Assembly (NCBI RefSeq): GCF_014842255.1
Contig: NZ_JACYVH010000006.1
Coordinates: 104,869 to 168,868 of the forward strand
Reading direction: 5' to 3'
Source of the DNA: Frigoribacterium sp. CFBP 13712
GTDB lineage: Bacteria > Actinomycetota > Actinomycetes > Actinomycetales > Microbacteriaceae
Length of the DNA stretch: 64,000 nt
Part shown: one piece after another, positions 62,485-64,000 of the stretch
Numbering within the stretch: the stretch's first letter is position 1
Layout: every line of letters starts with the position of its first letter
Notes under the pieces: model-generated
The model's input: the letters and a program-made list of their open reading frames with translations, nothing else
Databases searched by the model: none
Told to the model about the DNA's origin: nothing
Translations under genes and position numbers: made by a program

Positions 62485-63657
62485 CTACAGGCGGACGACG
62501 AGCTTCTGCGCCGAGACGCCGGCCCGCTGGCGGTCGACCGCACCCTGGATCGCGGCGAGTCCTTCTCCGGTGACCAGCGCCTCCGGCATCGGACGCAGCG
62601 AACCGTCGGCGAGACCGCGGGGCAGCACCTCGCCCCAGAGCCGCTCGCCGAGGTCGTCGTCGCGCAGGCTGCTGCCCCAGATGAATCGCGCCGTCACCCC
62701 CGCCTGCCGCGCGGCCAGCGCCGAGCGCGCCGTCGCCAGCCCGAGGCGCGCGAAGGTCGGCAGGGCCGACGGGATGAGCCTCCGGCCGGCCGCGACCTCG
62801 GCGAGCGACACGGGGGTGCTCGCGATCGCGAGGCGCGTCCCTCCTGTGCGGGCCAGCAGGCGGATGCACGCCTCGGTCGAGCCGGCGCCGATCGCGACCG
62901 CCCCCGCGACGGTGCGACCCGCGATCACCGCGACGAGCTTGTCGACCACCTCGGGGTCGCGGTAGTCGTAGACGTGGGTCGCTCCGAGCTCCCGCACGGT
63001 CTCGGCGTTCACGGCCGACGCGGTGCTCAGCACGTCGTAGCCGGCCGCCGTCGCCAGCTGCACCGCGTTCATCCCGACGCTCGACGAGCCGCCCCAGACG
63101 ACGACGACCTCGCGCTCGGCCGGTGCCGCGCCTCCTTCGGTGGGTGAGGGGTCGCGTTCGGCCGGCGCCGCGCCTCCTCGGGATGTCGGCGGGAGTCGCA
63201 GCCCCAGGTGCCGCTCCTGGAACAGCGCGCACGCCGCGGTCGACACCCCGAGCGGCAGCACCGCGGCCCGCTCGAACGACAGCCCGTCGGGGATCACCGT
63301 CGTCAGCCGCTCGAGCAGCGCCGTGTAGTGCTGGAACGCCCCCTCGCGCGTCGAGTCGCGCCCCTTGTCGGTGCCGGTCGCCAGCCCCGCGACCCGGTCG
63401 CCGACCACGAGCCGCGTCACGTGCGAGCCGATCGCGACCACCTCGCCCCCGACGTCCGTGCCGAGCACCGCGGGATGCGCGAGCCAGCGGTACGTCAGCT
63501 GCCCGGTGCCCTGCACCACCCAGTCGAGCGGGTTCACGGCGACGGCGCGCACCCGGACGACCACCTCGTCGGGAGCCGGCTCGGGCAGGGCGGCCGGGCC
63601 GACCTCGAACGGGGTGCGCGGTGCGCGCAGGAACGCGGCGGTGTTCGTGCGGGGCAT
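62485..63657 (-). CDS. Zinc-free alcohol dehydrogenase / quinone oxidoreductase-like protein
   Basis: 390-residue medium-chain dehydrogenase: PDEVVVRVRAVAVNPLDWVV, LGTDVGGEVVAIGSHVTRLV, DRVAGLATGT, Rossmann VVVVWGGSSSVGMNAVQLAT and ELGATHVYDYRD. No structural-zinc cysteines, as in quinone oxidoreductases. Between the catalytic and cofactor domains lies an insertion of about 25 residues containing GGAAPAER twice, coded by two copies of the repeated-word core (63125-63185). ATG 63657 starts the family match; the longer frame runs into repeats. Confidence 0.85.
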   Translation of the reverse strand: MPRTNTAAFLRAPRTPFEVGPAALPEPAPDEVVVRVRAVAVNPLDWVVQGTGQLTYRWLAHPAVLGTDVGGEVVAIGSHVTRLVVGDRVAGLATGTDKGRDSTREGAFQHYTALLERLTTVIPDGLSFERAAVLPLGVSTAACALFQERHLGLRLPPTSRGGAAPAERDPSPTEGGAAPAEREVVVVWGGSSSVGMNAVQLATAAGYDVLSTASAVNAETVRELGATHVYDYRDPEVVDKLVAVIAGRTVAGAVAIGAGSTEACIRLLARTGGTRLAIASTPVSLAEVAAGRRLIPSALPTFARLGLATARSALAARQAGVTARFIWGSSLRDDDLGERLWGEVLPRGLADGSLRPMPEALVTGEGLAAIQGAVDRQRAGVSAQKLVVRL

Positions 63658-63743
63658 GCTCGGTCCTGACGTCGGGGGTGCGCGGGGGCGCGGGGTGGTC
63701 GGGTGCACGGGTTGTCGGGTACAGCATGGCGCGCCTGCCGGGG

Positions 63744-63895
63744 TGTGCAAATCGCGACCGTTCCGGCGGTTCGGGGCGTCATAGCCCGGTTCTTCGCAGT
63801 GCGTGAGCGTGCACAGGTCGGGTTCGGCCCGCCGGAGCAGCCGCGCGCGGTCGCGATTTGCACAGATCCGGCTGGCGGCGGTCGCGATTTGCACA
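63744..63895. repeat. Three copies of a 17-base word, one inverted
   Basis: TGTGCAAATCGCGACCG at 63744-63760 and its complement at 63848-63864 and 63879-63895, in the gap upstream of the dehydrogenase gene. Could be a binding-site cluster or part of an intergenic repeat family. Confidence 0.85.
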
Positions 63896-63913
63896 GGCAG
63901 GGGGCGGGGCGGT

Positions 63914-63973
63914 CGCGACCCGCGCCTCCTCGAGTCGTCAGCGCTGCGCCGCGCCGAGGAGGCGCGGGTCGCG
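63914..63973. repeat. Inverted pair of the 13-mer, 19-bp arms
   Basis: CGCGACCCGCGCCTCCTCG (63914-63932) and its exact complement (63955-63973) around a 22-base loop. The rest of 63896-64000 has no gene within the window. Confidence 0.9.
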
Positions 63974-64000
63974 GATCAGCGTCGACTCGCCATCCAGAGC

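Overview
The window looks like a chromosomal segment of a high-G+C actinobacterium, most likely a member of the Microbacteriaceae. The reasons are very high G+C with strong third-position G/C bias, the gene order CCA-transferase ... rpsF-ssb-rpsR-rplI ... dnaB that lies near the origin in many Actinobacteria, a mycothiol-type ArsC, and shared-ATPase sugar ABC importers. Genus cannot be settled from the sequence alone.

Layout. 1-7.1 kb: housekeeping block (CCA tRNA nucleotidyltransferase, an orphan solute-binding protein, rpsF-ssb-rpsR-rplI, terminator, DnaA-box-like cluster, dnaB). 7.1-13.2 kb: a lower-G+C accessory island on the minus strand. It carries a KAP P-loop NTPase, a decayed IS3-type transposase and an 847-residue protein with a zinc-knuckle-like cluster and a HEPN-type R-X4-H motif; this is a candidate undescribed defence pair. 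13.2-20 kb: small accessory genes (HxlR regulator/RidA pair, membrane proteins, serine hydrolase, Dabb and DinB proteins, ArsC). 19-23.3 kb: idonate/gluconate module (idnD, idnO, GntP permease, divergent GntR regulator with an operator). 23.5-25.8 kb: class A beta-lactamase and a membrane NERD-domain protein. 25.9-52.9 kb: four LacI-controlled sugar-uptake clusters. They are a GH42 galactosidase with its importer, an importer with ThuA and two Gfo/Idh oxidoreductases, an AglEFG-like importer, and an importer with a GH3 glycosidase. Each has its own solute-binding protein, two permeases and a LacI regulator with a palindromic operator candidate, but none has an ATPase gene. 53-56 kb: a lipoprotein and a MacB-like ABC pair. 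56.1-60.7 kb: a DUF1023-type alpha/beta hydrolase followed by four tandem paralogous lipoproteins, an effector/immunity-like layout. 60.7-62.4 kb: a divergent CobW-like protein and a cysteine-free bL36 paralogue around a Zur-like box. 62.4-64 kb: a quinone-oxidoreductase-like dehydrogenase and repeats.

The most striking genome-scale signal is a 13-base word, GACCCGCGCCTCC (reverse complement GGAGGCGCGGGTC). I counted at least 27 exact copies by eye, plus many shorter forms. It lies in intergenic DNA and inside reading frames, where it adds peptides such as TRASS or EEARV. It also forms a 24-bp-period array and inverted pairs, and it is missing from the 7.1-13.1 kb island. Intergenic DNA also holds several families of long inverted repeats, one present five times.
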